DNA of 35,412 nt from a virus, in IMG/VR virus record IMGVR_UViG_3300033141_003865, positions 1 to 35,412 of that record; one strand, 5' to 3'. The notes under the pieces were generated by a model that saw only the letters and a list, made by a program, of their open reading frames with translations, was not told where the DNA came from and ran no database searches. The translations under genes and the position numbers were made by a program. Positions 1 to 11,202 of the stretch are shown piece after piece. Position 1 is the first letter of the stretch, and the number at the start of each line of letters is the position of its first letter.

Positions 1-311
1 GATCATGCTACTGAAACATATTTATTAACTTTATATTTAGTTAATCAAAAAATATTTAATATTGTTATTAATTTTCAATTACTGATTATTCCCCAAATTA
101 ATTTAGATATTCTATTAATTTTAGTCATATAAATATGATGACACCATTCATGAAATAAAACAAGTTCTATTTGTTCAGGTGTTTTTTTAAGCATTCTATC
201 ATAAGTAATTATTGATTTAGTTTTTACATGATATGATGCACAAACCCAAGAACCTAATTTATGTTTAGATTCTTGGGTAATTGATAATCATCTATATATT
301 TTTGGTATCAT
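1..311 (-). CDS. HExxH zinc metallopeptidase, N-terminal part (gene crosses the circle junction)
   Basis: This is the N-terminal part of a 145-residue protein whose 3' end is at 35172-35298. The motif HEWCH at residues 54-58 is a zinc-binding HExxH site, and NEDFAR with Glu109 fits the third ligand of HExxH...ED-F families of small phage and bacterial metallopeptidases. A TAG two codons upstream fixes the ATG at 311. It lies between a 60-aa gene, which it overlaps by 20 bp, and the amidase, so it sits in the lysis block. A hydrophobic stretch near residues 70-90 could contact a membrane. The role is inferred: cleavage of a cell-surface or envelope protein, or maturation of a lysis protein. 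The enzyme class is well supported; the substrate is unknown. Confidence 0.75.
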
Positions 312-474
312 CTTCTAATAAATTATAAATTATATTTTGATATGATTCACACTGATCAGATAATCTTTTTGCTAAATAATTTTTATTAAATCATTCATCT
401 TGTCTAATATTATCAACAGCATTGTTTGTAAATAAAAAAACTCATTCTTCTCTTCATTTAATAAAATTTGTCAT
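292..474 (-). CDS. small hypothetical protein (60 aa) in lysis block
   Basis: This encodes a 60-residue charged protein starting MTNFIKGREEGVFLFTNNAV and ending at a TAG. Its 3' end overlaps the start of the metallopeptidase gene by 20 bp, which suggests translational coupling. I see no signal peptide, membrane segment or known motif, and I do not recognise the family. It follows the tail-fibre gene by 13 bp, so it probably belongs to the same late transcript. Confidence 0.6.
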
Positions 475-487
475 ATTAAATAATTTA

Positions 488-1804
488 TTAAAATAATTCT
501 TGCCAATTAAAACTTATATTCATATCAAAAGCACTAGTACCTCAAAATAATTTATCTACTTGTAGTGTCATCACATCTCAGGCTTGTAAAGTTAATCATT
601 CATCTCATAAACTAACTCATGTACTTCAAGCTGTTACTCAAACTGATTTACCTCATACTATATAATCTGTATAAGCTACTTCTCAACCTGAATCATAACT
701 TAATCAATTATCATATTGTACAGTAGAACTAACAGGATCTACATCATTCCAAGCTGGAGTTCAAGTAAGGACAGCATTTTTAAAAAATCTAATTCTAACT
801 ACATCACTTGTATCTGTTACTGCATTCATTCTAATTAATTCAGCTACTATATGATTATGTTTAGTTTGAAAGGTAGTTACTGACTTAAAATTAACAAAAG
901 TACTTCAAGAAGCTAATAATGCACTTGATGTTGTACCTCATTCAAAAGAAAAGAATCTAGTTCAACAAGTTTGACATAATCCAAATACTCAACCTTGTAC
1001 ACTTCAAATTTTAACTGATATATCTGTATTATTACCAGTATTTTTAGCTTCTATCTTAAATGGTAAATAAGGTATATCAATATGAGTTTCAGCTTGTGTA
1101 TTTTGTAATCTAAATGTATGTACAGTTACATACTTACTAGTTCATGTTTGCATAATTTCAAGTGATATAGGAGCTATACCTAAATATCAATAAATTAATC
1201 TAAAATTATTCATCATAGAAAAATCATAATTAGCAAGAATTATATCACCATTAAAATTAGGTCAACTAACTGAGTGAACTACTGCTCCTGACTTAATTAT
1301 TTGAAATTTCATTACTCAATCTTCAAATCATATTCTAAACCCATTTTGGTCATCATATCATCAAGCCCAAACCTCACTATCAATATTTCAATAATTTTCA
1401 AATATAGGCGTAAACTGTACTATTGTAGTATGTCAAGGTCTATACCTAACTTCATTAGTAGACACAATACTAGCTTCTCATGCTATATTTATTCATGCTG
1501 AAGCAGTTAATAAATTTCCTCATGTAAGACTTATAGTTCATCAATTAACTTCAGTTTTACCAGCTATATCTACATCTTTTGGACTTAATCAATATCAAAA
1601 TTGCATTAATATATTATTAACAACATCTGTTGCCCGTTGTTCTCAAAAAATTCAACTTACAGTTTTTCTACCCGCACTATCTCATATATTAGTATTTAAA
1701 TTACCATGTAAATCAACACTAAGTGATTGTGGGTCTTGATTGTCATCAGCTCATCAAGCAACTTGTGAAACAGGTATATTTAAATTTTGTGTATCTTTTG
1801 ACAT
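488..1804 (-). CDS. tail fibre / receptor-binding-type structural protein (438 aa)
   Basis: This is a 438-residue protein rich in Gly, Thr, Ser and Asn with short beta-type repeats throughout, as expected of a tail fibre, spike or baseplate appendage. There are no membrane segments. The N-terminus (MSKDTQNLNIPVSQVAGGAD) is short and could dock to the tail. By hand count roughly three quarters of its glycines are UGA, the opposite of the capsid gene. Upstream lies AAAAAGGA, one of the few Shine-Dalgarno-like leaders here. It is the last large structural gene before the holin-associated and lysis genes, where receptor-binding proteins usually lie. I do not recognise a specific family; structural role by position and composition. 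Confidence 0.6.
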
Positions 1805-1814
1805 AATATTATAA

Positions 1815-2201
1815 TTAAAAAGTAATATCCTTTTTATTCCAATAAAAGCACCAATTAAACGCCCCTATTCATCATATCATTAATATAATAAATGCAAGAA
1901 TAAATATAAGAAAAGCTATAAAAATATTTGTCCACCAAAGTAATAAATATAAATCGTAAGCAAATTTTAAGTTGGCCCAAATATAAGCAAATATAAATCA
2001 TCAGTTATAAAATCTTACATCATGCGGACCACAAACGCGTAATTTTATTTTATTATGAAAATTATTATATTTTTTTTGTTTGAAATTATGAAAAAATTTA
2101 ATTATATAATCAATAAAAAGGCTAAAATTAAATTTTCCTTTAGCCCCACATCAATTTATTATTCATAAATTTTTTAAATATTTATATCTTACAGCATTCA
2201 T
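1815..2201 (-). CDS. small membrane protein with C-x2-HD motif (128 aa)
   Basis: This 128-residue protein has an N-terminal basic region, a central segment CGPHDVRFYNGGF (about residues 64-76), and a strongly hydrophobic C-terminal part with one or two membrane spans. The arrangement C-x2-HD-x2-[FY]-x2-GG resembles the catalytic HD segment of phospholipase A2-like phage proteins, but the conserved residues I can check are few, so this is only a hint. Tail-fibre and holin genes flank it. It could be a lysis accessory, such as an envelope-active or spanin-like factor. Its family is not recognised. Confidence 0.55.
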
Positions 2202-2207
2202 AATTTT

Positions 2208-2447
2208 TTATTTACCTAAAATAAAATCTCTAAAATCTGTTTTTTGATCTTCATAAATTCTATTTATTAAAGATTCTTTAGGTCCACCTTTTTTATTACA
2301 TATATTATAAAGCATTACTCAATCTTCATAAGTAAAGCGTTTTCCTTTTAATAATTCATTATCTACTTTAATTATTGTAGAAATATTTATTATAATCAAT
2401 AAGAATATTATAGAATATAAATATAGTTTATTTACTGGTGCGTCCAT
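2208..2447 (-). CDS. small membrane-anchored protein (79 aa)
   Basis: This 79-residue protein carries one N-terminal transmembrane segment (about residues 8-25, LYLYSIIFLLIIINISTII) followed by a charged cytoplasmic or periplasmic tail. Its start overlaps the 3' end of the holin gene by 20 bp, the usual layout for a co-translated lysis accessory. A single N-terminal anchor next to a holin would fit an antiholin or an inner-membrane spanin, but no diagnostic motif distinguishes these. Confidence 0.55.
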
Positions 2448-2922
2448 TTTTTCTTTTGTTAGATTTTAATTTATTATCTCATTCATCAAAATCTATTCTA
2501 TCTAACTTGTTTTTAACTAGAGATAACATTTTATGTAATATAATTGCTATTGCGTCATATTCTGTAACCTTTTTACCTGTTCTTATTTCATAAGTATTAC
2601 CAATTATACTATATAATTCAGCTAAACTTAATGCAAAAAATGTACCACTTAAAATATAACTCATATCATACTCGTTTATTCTCCCAAAAACTCACATACT
2701 TAAAATAAGTAATAAAATTGTAAATTTACTGAAAAAACCATTTACAGCTTTTCTACTACTTAAATTTTTATTTGCTATTCATTTTATAACTCCAGTCAAG
2801 AAATCAATAAAAAGCAATAAAACATAAAGACCAAAAACCTTTGCATCTATTCCTAAATATGTAAACATAGAAATTAGTCACACCGATAAAGTTGTTTGTT
2901 TTATTGCTATTATTTTTTCCAT
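2428..2922 (-). CDS. holin, phage_holin_4 (toxin secretion/phage lysis) type
   Basis: This is a 164-residue protein that permeabilises the inner membrane at lysis so that endolysin can reach the wall. It has three or four hydrophobic segments. The core FIDFLTGVIKGIANKNLSS (about residues 35-53) matches the D-x-[LI]-TG-x2-K...LSS pattern of the phage_holin_4_1 family, followed by a hydrophobic helix (KFTILLLILSMGVF). The C-terminus is basic and charged (DNKLKSNKRKNGRTSK), the usual cytoplasmic tail. It starts at 2922 and overlaps the following small membrane gene. Amidase, metallopeptidase and a second hydrolase lie downstream in transcription order. Confidence 0.8.
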
Positions 2923-2931
2923 AAGAATATT

Positions 2932-3432
2932 TTAAATATTTAAAGCTTTTAATTTTTCTCTTTTTATTTGTTCAGCTTTTGCATAAGCTAATTTAAAAAC
3001 TTTTGCATTTGTTAGAATCTTTGTAGCAAGCTCATCTTCTGTTTCTCATTCTACACATAATGTAGTTATAAATTCAGAACTTACACCTGAATTTACCATT
3101 AAAGCCTCATCTTCCTTAGTCTTCCAAGAATCAATTTCAGCTTGTGAATATCAAGTTGTAAATTGCTTTAATGTTTCTTGAAATTCATTTTCAATTTCTC
3201 TTATTTTATCTTGTTTAATATTTTCTAAAGATTCAGGAGTTTCAGAAACAATTATATCTCAATCTATCAAAGAAAAACTAGCTCAATTATATATATTTTT
3301 TCTATCAATATCAGAAATTATAAAATCAACTATAACTTCATCATAATTTTTTTCAACAATTTCTAATTCTCATTCTTTATCTGATATTCATATAAGAGAA
3401 TATATATCTCATTTTTTTACTATTGCTTCCAT
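2932..3432 (-). CDS. hypothetical tail-associated protein (166 aa)
   Basis: This is an acidic 166-residue soluble protein between the tail appendage gene and the holin. The segment GYSQAEIDSWKTKEDEA (about residues 100-116) resembles the 'Y-x-Q-x-E-x-x-[ST]-W-x3-E-x-EA' stretch found in small proteins beside phage tail-fibre genes (fibre assembly or DUF4376/XkdW-like), which suggests a fibre assembly or baseplate accessory role. The N-terminal half (MEAIVKKGDIYSLIGISDKE) looks like a small beta domain. The family assignment is weak and rests on one motif plus position. Confidence 0.5.
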
Positions 3433-3451
3433 AATTTATAATTATTAAATA

Positions 3452-4549
3452 TTAATTAGCTCAATATACTTGCATTGTAGTTCAAGCATTAAGGTTTCAA
3501 CTTGTTGCTTTTAGTGTTATGCTTGTTATTTGTGATAAACTATTCCAAACTCAAGATGTTTGATACATATTTGCAACCGCATCAGTCCCTGAATTATTAT
3601 TTCATATTCAATTTAATCATTTAATCTCTGTAGATAAATTTGATATATTTAAAGAAAAACATATTTCATTTGTATTAGCTACAAGTGATGAAGTTAATCT
3701 TATAAAATTAGTATTTCAAGTACCATAACTATAAGTTCAATCTCTAACAATTATCGCTCAATAATTTGCTCCAGTATCAGAATTAAACTGTAAATCAAAA
3801 GTTGTGTTTGTATCAGTTCAAGGAATATATATATCAACTACTAAATTATTTTTAGCAGTAAATGTTCAACTTGTTAAACTTGTTGCTGGACTTCCTAGTG
3901 CTGAACTATCTAATAGCTCTTTAGCTGTTGAAGTAAGTGGATCAGCTCCTTGTGAATCAAATTGAAATACATCTAAAACAGAATTATAAACAAGTGTTGC
4001 AATTCAATTAATACCCCATTCTCATCAAGTTAAAGCAACTGTTCATTGAGTTTTTTTAATTGTTTTAGCTCATAAACTATTAATATTTAAAGTAGAAGCT
4101 CCAGTATTTGTAAAATCTGATTTAACTTTTATTTTTAATCAGTTGTAATAAGCATTAAGATTTGGTATTGAAATAGCATAATTATTACTTCATCAAGTAG
4201 AAGTATATGTATCAAGCTCAATATCTACTGAAGCAGGTCTAGTTAATTGAAAACTATCATTATCAGCAAACGCAAAAGCTGTTGTAGTTTGTGAAGTAGC
4301 TGTTGTATCGTTAGCAGGACAAGCTTCAACACCTCTTGAAATAGTAAAAGTATCACCAGTTCTACTAGTGACTTCAACAATTTCTCTTTGTGTAACTATT
4401 CAACTTACAAATTTAGTAAGAGTACATCTATAAGGATATACGCTAGGAAATATACCACCTCTACTATCTTTAATAGTAACAAAACCAGCTGAAGCAAGAA
4501 CTGTACCTAATATTAGTCATTTTGCATTATTTGCACTTTTTAATCACAT
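3452..4549 (-). CDS. tail appendage / baseplate protein (365 aa)
   Basis: This is a 365-residue Thr/Ser/Asn/Gly-rich structural protein. The N-terminal third contains VTSRTGDTFTISRGVEACPA, the 'sRtGdtftisRGvegt.A' element often seen in phage tail-fibre and baseplate appendage proteins. The remainder is beta-rich with no membrane helix. More than thirty in-frame UGA codons fall in Gly-rich turns. It lies between the baseplate-hub-like gene and a small accessory gene, in the usual order Dit, hub, appendage, fibre. I infer a tail-tip structural role; host binding is possible but unproven. Confidence 0.65.
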
Positions 4550-4612
4550 ATTTTATTTATTTAAAATATAAGTTATCATTATTAATATAATGATTTTCCC
4601 AAAAAAGAGAAA

Positions 4613-5647
4613 TTATTTATTTAATATTTTACCCAAACTATCAAACTCTTCTAATTGTATTGTAACAAGTTCAGGAGTATAAGTAATTTTTTGTATTTGG
4701 ACATTATCTATAACATAATCAATATTTAAAACTTTTATATTATCTCATGGCTTAATATCTTCTAAAATAAACTTTTTATTTATTTGAATACTTACTTTTT
4801 GTTTGGGATTTTTTTTATCAGCTAAAATATTTGAAGCTGTAGTATCAGCCGTAGCTTGTAAATTTATATCATTTCTATCTTCTAATAGTTCTCTTTTACC
4901 CCAAGTAGTAGCACTTGTTGCGTCACTATCTGTACCCTGTCAAGTAGAAAAGTCAACGAAAATATTATTTTGTAAATTAGCTGTATCTTCAGTAATAATT
5001 AATTGTTGTAATTCTTTTCAGGCTTTAAATTTATGTGTAACTGTTGCTTGTTTTACTTGAAAGATAACATTTCAGTCTTCTTTTATTAAGAAGTAAAAAC
5101 CAGAACTTTCAGCTAAATTTTCTATTGCTTCCAAACAAGTAGTAAAATCAAAATCAATACTAGTATTACTTCAAAGTAGAGTAACGCCAGTATCACTTAA
5201 CCAATTTCAAGTATAAACACCATTAAAATAAGTAATTACATCTTTTACAATATTACCAGGATCCTTATTTTCAGAAAAAGTTTTACTACTAGATTTTTCA
5301 AAAAATAATCTAGTAAGTAAACTTCAAAGACCTCTACAAATAAGTTCAATTTGATTGACATTAGACGTATATATTCTTTTAATAGCTTCTATAATTCAAG
5401 TATAAATAAGTCTTCAGTTTGGCGAATTATCATCAAACATAAAAACTTTTACAAAATTACTTTTTTCAATACTTGTATCATTAAAATTACGATTTAGAAG
5501 AACTTTAAGCATACCTTGTCCACCATTTATATTTTCAGTATAACTAATATCACTAGCTATTTCATCTTCAGAAATACTAGCACTACTTTTAAAAGTTCAG
5601 TCTAAATTGTAAATTTTTATTAAAAATCTTTTATTAATTTCAGCCAT
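4613..5647 (-). CDS. siphovirus tail/baseplate hub-like protein (344 aa)
   Basis: This is a 344-residue protein directly downstream of the Dit-like gene, with a TAATG overlap, so the two are probably translationally coupled. The segment RLIYTGIIEAIKRIYTSNV followed by NQIELICRGLGSLLTRLFF matches the pattern of siphovirus tail proteins of the gp37/gp44-like hub class: a small barrel, 'nqieL.crG...LL.r', then a mixed alpha/beta body. The C-terminal region (IKPGDNIKVLNIDYVIDNVQIQKI) looks like a beta barrel. It probably forms the tail-tip ring beneath Dit. It lacks any recognisable peptidase or wall-hydrolase domain. Confidence 0.65.
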
Positions 5648-6468
5648 TATAATAAATTTAATTTATAAACCATTGATATATCTACACTAAAAGTACCATT
5701 TATTGTAAAAATAACTGTATTACTTCATGTTTCTAATAAAGGAAAAATACCGTCAAAATCTTTTTCAACATCATTTAATTTTACTATTTTTTCTCTACCG
5801 TCAATAACTAATATATCATTATCACTAATACTTTCATTTATCGTAATTCAAATACCTCAAATAGTAATTGAAAGTGAAGTTACACTACTTAAACCAGTTC
5901 AAAAACCAAATAAAATAAAAGGAAAACTTGGCTGTCATAAATTCTCAACTTGTTCAGTTCTTGGCGAACTCGTAACCGTTCAAAGATTAAAACTTTGTTC
6001 AATTTCATTATTCCAAAAACTCTCTTGACTTCTAAAAGTTAGACTATATGGTATAATTATATTATCTTTTTCACCAAAAGTAATACTTTCCATTGTTGCT
6101 AATATTTGTCTTATTACTCAATTTACTCTCCATTTTAATAGCTTATTTGACTGTGATAAATTAAGTTTAAATTCATCAATAGCATCATCAAGATCAGTTT
6201 TATTATCAGCAACTATAAAACCCTCAATAGTAATATTCCTACCTCTAAAAAATGCACTATTTAAAATTTCACCATTCGCTTGTGGTGCTTTAAAAATGCT
6301 TATATCTCTATTAGCTGAATTTCTTAATCCAAAACTTTCACCAGTAGTAATAATATTAGCGTTTTGTAATCAAAAATTATTAAAACTTATAGTATCTAAT
6401 ATTTCAGAAATTGGTAAATCTTCAGTATTAACAGCTTTATCATTTACTGCGAAACTATTTATAGACAT
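5647..6468 (-). CDS. distal tail (Dit)-like protein (273 aa)
   Basis: This 273-residue protein immediately follows the tape measure gene, the fixed position of Dit in siphoviruses. The N-terminal half contains FFRGRNITIEGFIVADNKTD and then LDDAIDEFKLNLSQSN, matching the Sipho_tail/Dit N-terminal barrel ('r.i.i.G.i.....l...i..lk..l'). The C-terminal half resembles the galectin-like extension (TSLSITI...FTINGTFSVDISM). It would form the hexameric ring linking the tail tube to the tip. Its stop overlaps the next start. Confidence 0.72.
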
Positions 6469-6486
6469 AATATTTTATATTATAAA

Positions 6487-9400
6487 TTAAAGTATTCATT
6501 TATCGGCATTTTGACTATCTTCAATTATGCTTTCTTTTATTTGGTTTATAAGATTATTAGCGTCAACATCATTATTAATTATAACATCTCAAATAGTAAC
6601 AGTATTACTATTTGTATTACCACCTGAAGCACCTGAAGTACTACTAGAAATATTAGGTGTAGACGGTGCATTTGTACTTAATCAAGCTTGTCTTTTAAGT
6701 TCAATAAGTCTTTTAACTCTAGCAATAACTTTATCAGTAATAGCAATTTGTTTTTTAGCTTCTTCTCATAATCTTTTTGTAACAAATTCTTCAACTTCAA
6801 CTCTAATATCTCAAAGCTCTCTAATAAGTGTTTCTTCAGCAAGAACTTTAGCTTCTAATATTTCAATTTCTTTATTTTTTAGTTCTTCAGCAAGTGCAAT
6901 TTCTGTTTCTATACTTAATTTTTTAGCTTCTAATTTTAATTTTTCAGCTTCAATTTCTTCAAGTATTAATGCAGTTGGACTCAATTCACTTATTCTTTTT
7001 GCTTCCTCTATAGCTTCTTTAGTAGTATTAGCTTTAGCAATTTTTAATTCATTTTGTAAATCAATTAACTTTTGTGCGTCACCCTCTTCTAATTCACTTT
7101 TATTTTTTATTTCTTTTATTTCATTTTCAATTTCATTAGCTCTTTCAGCTATACTTTGTGTTCTATCTTTATCAAGTTTTCAAAGTTCTTTATCAATATC
7201 AGCAATATCACTAATAGCTTTTTCTTTTAGTTTATCAAAAGCATCACCAGTTTTTTCAATTTCATCTTGATAACTTTTAACATTTTTTTCACTTTCTTTA
7301 ATAGCTTTATCAATTTCTTTTTGTGCTGATTTACTCCTTTCAGCTTCAGCTTTTGTTTGTTTTTTAATTTGTTCTTCTAGTTCTTTTTCTGCTTCAGTTC
7401 TTTTATTTGTTCATCAAACATTTTTTCATAAAGCTTTATTTAATTTTTCTTCATTTTTTACAATTTCTCATTGTAATTTTATAAATTCTTTACTTCATAA
7501 TTCTAATTGTCATAATTGTTTATTTTGTTCAATTATTGTACCCTTTATTGTATCAAGATTATTAATAATTACTTTAGTTTCTTTATCATCTAATCAAACA
7601 GCACTTCAAAAGCTTTGATCTGTTCCCTCTAATTCTTTTAATAAATCATCAACAGCAAGTTTAGTTTGTTTTGATTGCCCCTGTAAAGTATCTGTAATAT
7701 TAGTAAATTCTTCCTCTATTCCTTTTGAAATTCTACCACCAAATAATTTAAAATCAGCTTCACTTTGTTTTAAATTTTTAAAATCTATTTTTGGTAAACT
7801 TAATTCTCATTTTAATAATTTTGTAAAGCTAAATCCTCTAAATAATTCTACAAATTGACTAAAATTATCCCTAACATCTCTAAAAACATCAACGAAACTT
7901 TTTCAGAATCTTCATATAGATAAAATACCTAAACCAACAAATCCCGCAACAACTCTACCAGTACTTTTTAATATACTAGCAAAATCAACAAAAAGACTAA
8001 ATATACTAATTAAAGCACTACCAGCCCTAACTTTAAAATCTTCATATTTTGCACTTGCAACTTCTAATTGAAAAGCTGTATCATTAGTAACTTGATTAAC
8101 TGCTTTTTGTAAATTCCCTTGTGAATTAGTAACCTCGTCCAAAGAAAGCCTATATTTATCATTTTGAGTAGTAGCTAAAGCAACAATTAATTTTTGTGCT
8201 TCAACTTCAGGTATTAATTTTCTTAAAACTTCTAAATTTCAGTCAATAGCATCAAAAACTTCTTTTGCAACAGTTACAAAACCTTTTTGAGCTATAGTGT
8301 CTTGCCCAACTTCAATACCGAGTTCTTTAAATTTTGTACTAGCTTCTTGTGTTGGTGCCGCCAACGCATTAATGGCTCCGTTAAGCTGAGTTATAACTTG
8401 GTTTGCGTTTCAAGTAACCCCAGTCAAAGTAGAAAGTATAGCAAAAACTTCTTCAATTTTAACCCCAGCAGGTCAAACAGTAGAAGTTAAATTTTGCATT
8501 GCATTAGCTAAATCTTCAATAGTTGTTTGTCCAAGTTTATTAGCTATAAAAAACTTTTCCGCAACAGCTCAGGCTTGATTTAGATCGATTCAAAACTTTT
8601 TAATAACAGCAATAATACCATTAAAAGCAGTTGTCGTATCAGTAAAGGCACCAATAGCAACAACACTAGAAAGTTTTAATATATTAGCAACATTTTTAAA
8701 TTCAACACCAGCAGAACTAATATTAAAGGCTGTATCAAGTAGCTCATCTTTTGCAATACCAAAAGTAGTAGAAATAACAGTTATTTCATCACCTAATCAT
8801 TTTAATTTTTTTTCAGAAACACCAGCAACGGTATTTATTCTTGATAGTCATTTTTCAAAATCAGCAAAAGCTTTAACCGCATCTTTAGTAAAATTTATAA
8901 GTGTAGCTATTCAAAGACCCGCAACAAAAGCAATACCTAAAGCTTTTACAGATTTTTTTACACCGTCAAAAGCACCTTTTGTTTTAGGTAACTGTTTTTG
9001 TAAAGTATTTAATTTAGATTTATATTCAGTAATACCTATTCTACCTTGTGAAAATTCTTTATTTACATCGTTTATTTCTTTTTCAAGCTTATCTAAAACA
9101 GCTGTACTTTTTCAAAGTTTTCTTAATTCGATCCTACTTTTAGCTATTTCATTATTTACAGAATCAAAAAGTTTACCCAAAACAGATACATCTTTTTCAC
9201 CAGTTCTAGCAAAATTTCTAAGTTCTCTTTTAGCTCCAGTCAGTTCTTGACTTAATTTAGTGATATTAGTTCTAATTTTAATTTCAGCTTCCTCATTACC
9301 CTCTTTTATTGATTTTCTTAATAATAATCTAGCCTTTCTAAGTTCTTGTTCTTTTAAAGACACACTTAAAGCAAGCTTTGTAGCTTCATCACTAGCCAGC

Positions 9401-9504
9401 CTTTTTTTAAAACCTTTTATATCATCTCTTAAGTCTTTAAATTCTTTATCAACTTGTTTTTTGTCAATACTAATTTCAACTTCAATATTTTCAGTAACAG
9501 CCAT
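6487..9504 (-). CDS. tail tape measure protein (1005 aa)
   Basis: This is the longest gene. It sets tail length and is packed in the tail tube. The first 130 residues are charged coiled coil. Residues of about 190-330 contain the conserved TMP core (NTVAGVSEKKLKGLGDEI, then ISTTFGIAKDELLDTAFNIS), where UGA supplies the expected glycines. A hydrophobic stretch (LISIFSLFVDFASILKSTGRVVAGFVGLGIL, about 455-485) is typical of TMP membrane segments. The rest is long coiled coil with a Ser/Gly/Asn-rich linker near the end. ATG at 9504 is the first start; no Shine-Dalgarno is visible. A tail of about 150 nm would be expected from the usual 0.15 nm per residue. Confidence 0.92.
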
Positions 9505-9524
9505 GTTATTTAATTTAAAAAATA

Positions 9525-10076
9525 TTAATCTTTTATTGCTTTTCTTGCAATTTTTAAATCTTCCTCAACAGAATTTGTAAAAGTTTCCTTAAATCTAGTC
9601 TTTTGTTTATTTTTTTGTTGTCATTCTTTAGTTTGCTCGTTTACATTCCAAATAATTCAGTCAGTATATCAGTCTTCACTAGTTATTTCTTCCCAAGTAT
9701 AATTTTCTATTAAATACTTAGGGTCACACGCGAACTTATCACATATAATCATAAGAAAAGAAGAAAAAGGTCACTTACTACCTCAACCACCTTTTGTATC
9801 GTTAAAAAATGATTTAAATAGTGTTTCTTGTAGTTTTTTAAATATTTCTACTATTTTTGGCTCGATCTCTTCTCTTTGTTCGTCAGTTAAGGTTATTTTT
9901 CCATTTATCTCTATAAAATTACATACATATAAGATTAAGTCAAAACTTTCTTCTTGACTTTCTTCTAAAAATTCTAATAGCTGTTTTATATATGCTTGTT
10001 TATATCTAACAATTATTTCTTTTCAAGAAAGTTTTAATGTTAAATTGTAATTTTTTCTTAATAAATTTCAATACAT
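9525..10076 (-). CDS. putative tail assembly chaperone (183 aa)
   Basis: This 183-residue acidic, mostly helical protein lies between the major tail protein and the tape measure gene, the standard site of tail assembly chaperones. It contains CDKFACDPKYLIENYTGEEI and later EQTKEWQQKNKQKTRFK. Position is the main evidence. In many siphoviruses this locus makes two products by a programmed frameshift; here the 20-bp gap before the tape measure ATG carries no second reading frame, so I see only one product. A terminator precedes it at 10134-10160. Confidence 0.6.
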
Positions 10077-10133
10077 ATAATTTTTAATTATTTTTAATAT
10101 TCTTATTATACGAATAAATAAAAAAAAATAAAC

Positions 10134-10160
10134 AAAAAAAAGCACGGGATTAACCGTACC
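10134..10160 (-). terminator. intrinsic terminator after the major tail protein gene
   Basis: In the minus-strand RNA, GUACGG pairs with CCGUGC (six pairs, one G-U) around a 6-nt loop and is followed by eight U. It lies 20 bp past the stop of the major tail protein gene, where partial termination would keep tail-tube expression above that of the chaperone and tape measure. Confidence 0.75.
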
Positions 10161-10179
10161 TTTAATTTTACAAAAGAAA

Positions 10180-10983
10180 TTATAGAATTTCGTTGTTGTA
10201 AGTAAGTTTTGATGCTTTTTCTCAAACAAAAGTAAGAGTAGATCAAGTCAAATCACCAGCTTCAACAGCGTCTAGGAAGTTCATATTATAAGGAGCTTCA
10301 AATCTAGCAGGAGTTAAGCTAATTGTTCTATCTTTACCAGTAGAACTATCAGTAGCAGTAATTTTTACTTCAAATAAAGGATTTTCAGTAAAACTAGAAT
10401 CAATTTCAACTTGTTCAGAAGCATTTGGAGTATAAGTATAATCAACATCAACATCACCAACACCACCAGTATCAGTTAAGAAAGTGATATAAGATTTACC
10501 TATTATACCAGTAACGCTACCGTCAGTATCAACATTAATTGTATAATCAGTAGCTAATACAAGAGGAGTACCATTATCATCAACAACAACAGCAGTAACA
10601 ACAGAATCATCACCACTTTTATTTATGATAGGGTAAACAGTACCTTTAGGAACTACAACAGCTCCAGCTTGGATAACTTCACCTGTTACAGGAACTGGCG
10701 TACCAGCTACATTAGTTCTATTTAATCCAGCAAGTAATAATTCAATTGTATCAACACCCATGTTTTCAAGTAATTCAGCTTCAATAGAAAGTCATGGTCT
10801 ATTACCTGAAAATACTGTACCAGTATCATCAGCGTTTACTTCAACAGTATTAGCAGAAGTATCAACAGTAGATACTAACCCTCTAACTGAAGCAAGTCTA
10901 GTAAAAAGCCCAGTAGTTCAAGCAGGTCTAACAAATAATTGTCATACGAATTTAGGAAGCTCTAAAGCATTTATTGCAGTCAT
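10180..10983 (-). CDS. major tail (tube) protein (267 aa)
   Basis: This 267-residue beta-rich protein is expected to form the tail tube. It contains an Ig-like middle part (about residues 95-170: VPKGTVYPIINKSGDDS, TGIIGKSYITFLTDTGG, DVDVDYTYTP) and ends with FEAPYNMNFLDAVEAGDLTG, a tube-protein-like C-terminus. It sits downstream of the connector genes and upstream of the chaperone and tape measure, with its own terminator. Only about five of its roughly 25 glycines are UGA, a low fraction for this genome, as in the capsid gene and consistent with high expression. Confidence 0.8.
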
Positions 10984-11007
10984 AATTTCTTAAAATTAAA
11001 AAATATA

Positions 11008-11202
11008 TTATAAGAATTTTACCTTGTTCTTAAAAGGAGAATTTTTTAAATATTCAAGTTCTTCTTTCTTAATTAAATGTACTCATTTAGTATACATTTG
11101 TCAAGAAATATTAAAATTATTAAATAATTCAATATTATGTTTTTTAACTTCAATATTTTTAGTTTTTACAGTATTCTTAACTGTTTCTCTATTTTTAGCC
11201 AT
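11008..11202 (-). CDS. small basic protein (64 aa) between connector and tail tube genes
   Basis: This 64-residue lysine-rich protein (MAKNRETVKNTVKTKNIEVK at its start) overlaps the preceding connector gene by one base (TAATG). There is no membrane segment or recognisable motif. The position between tail terminator and tube genes suggests a small head-tail joining or tube assembly factor, but the function is unknown. Confidence 0.6.

Noticed and set aside
1-114. A genuine direct terminal repeat of a linear genome
   Set aside because: The repeat lies inside one gene that continues in frame across the junction; an assembly overlap of a circular or permuted molecule explains it better.
6527-7270. 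Long plus-strand open frame (247 codons) and similar Ser/Ile/Leu-rich plus-strand frames
   Set aside because: They are antisense to the tape measure, capsid, scaffold and other strong minus-strand genes, have low-complexity composition typical of such shadows and match no family.
9505-10076. Programmed frameshift producing a second tail chaperone
   Set aside because: No slippery run with an overlapping frame is seen before the tape measure start; the gap is only 20 bp.
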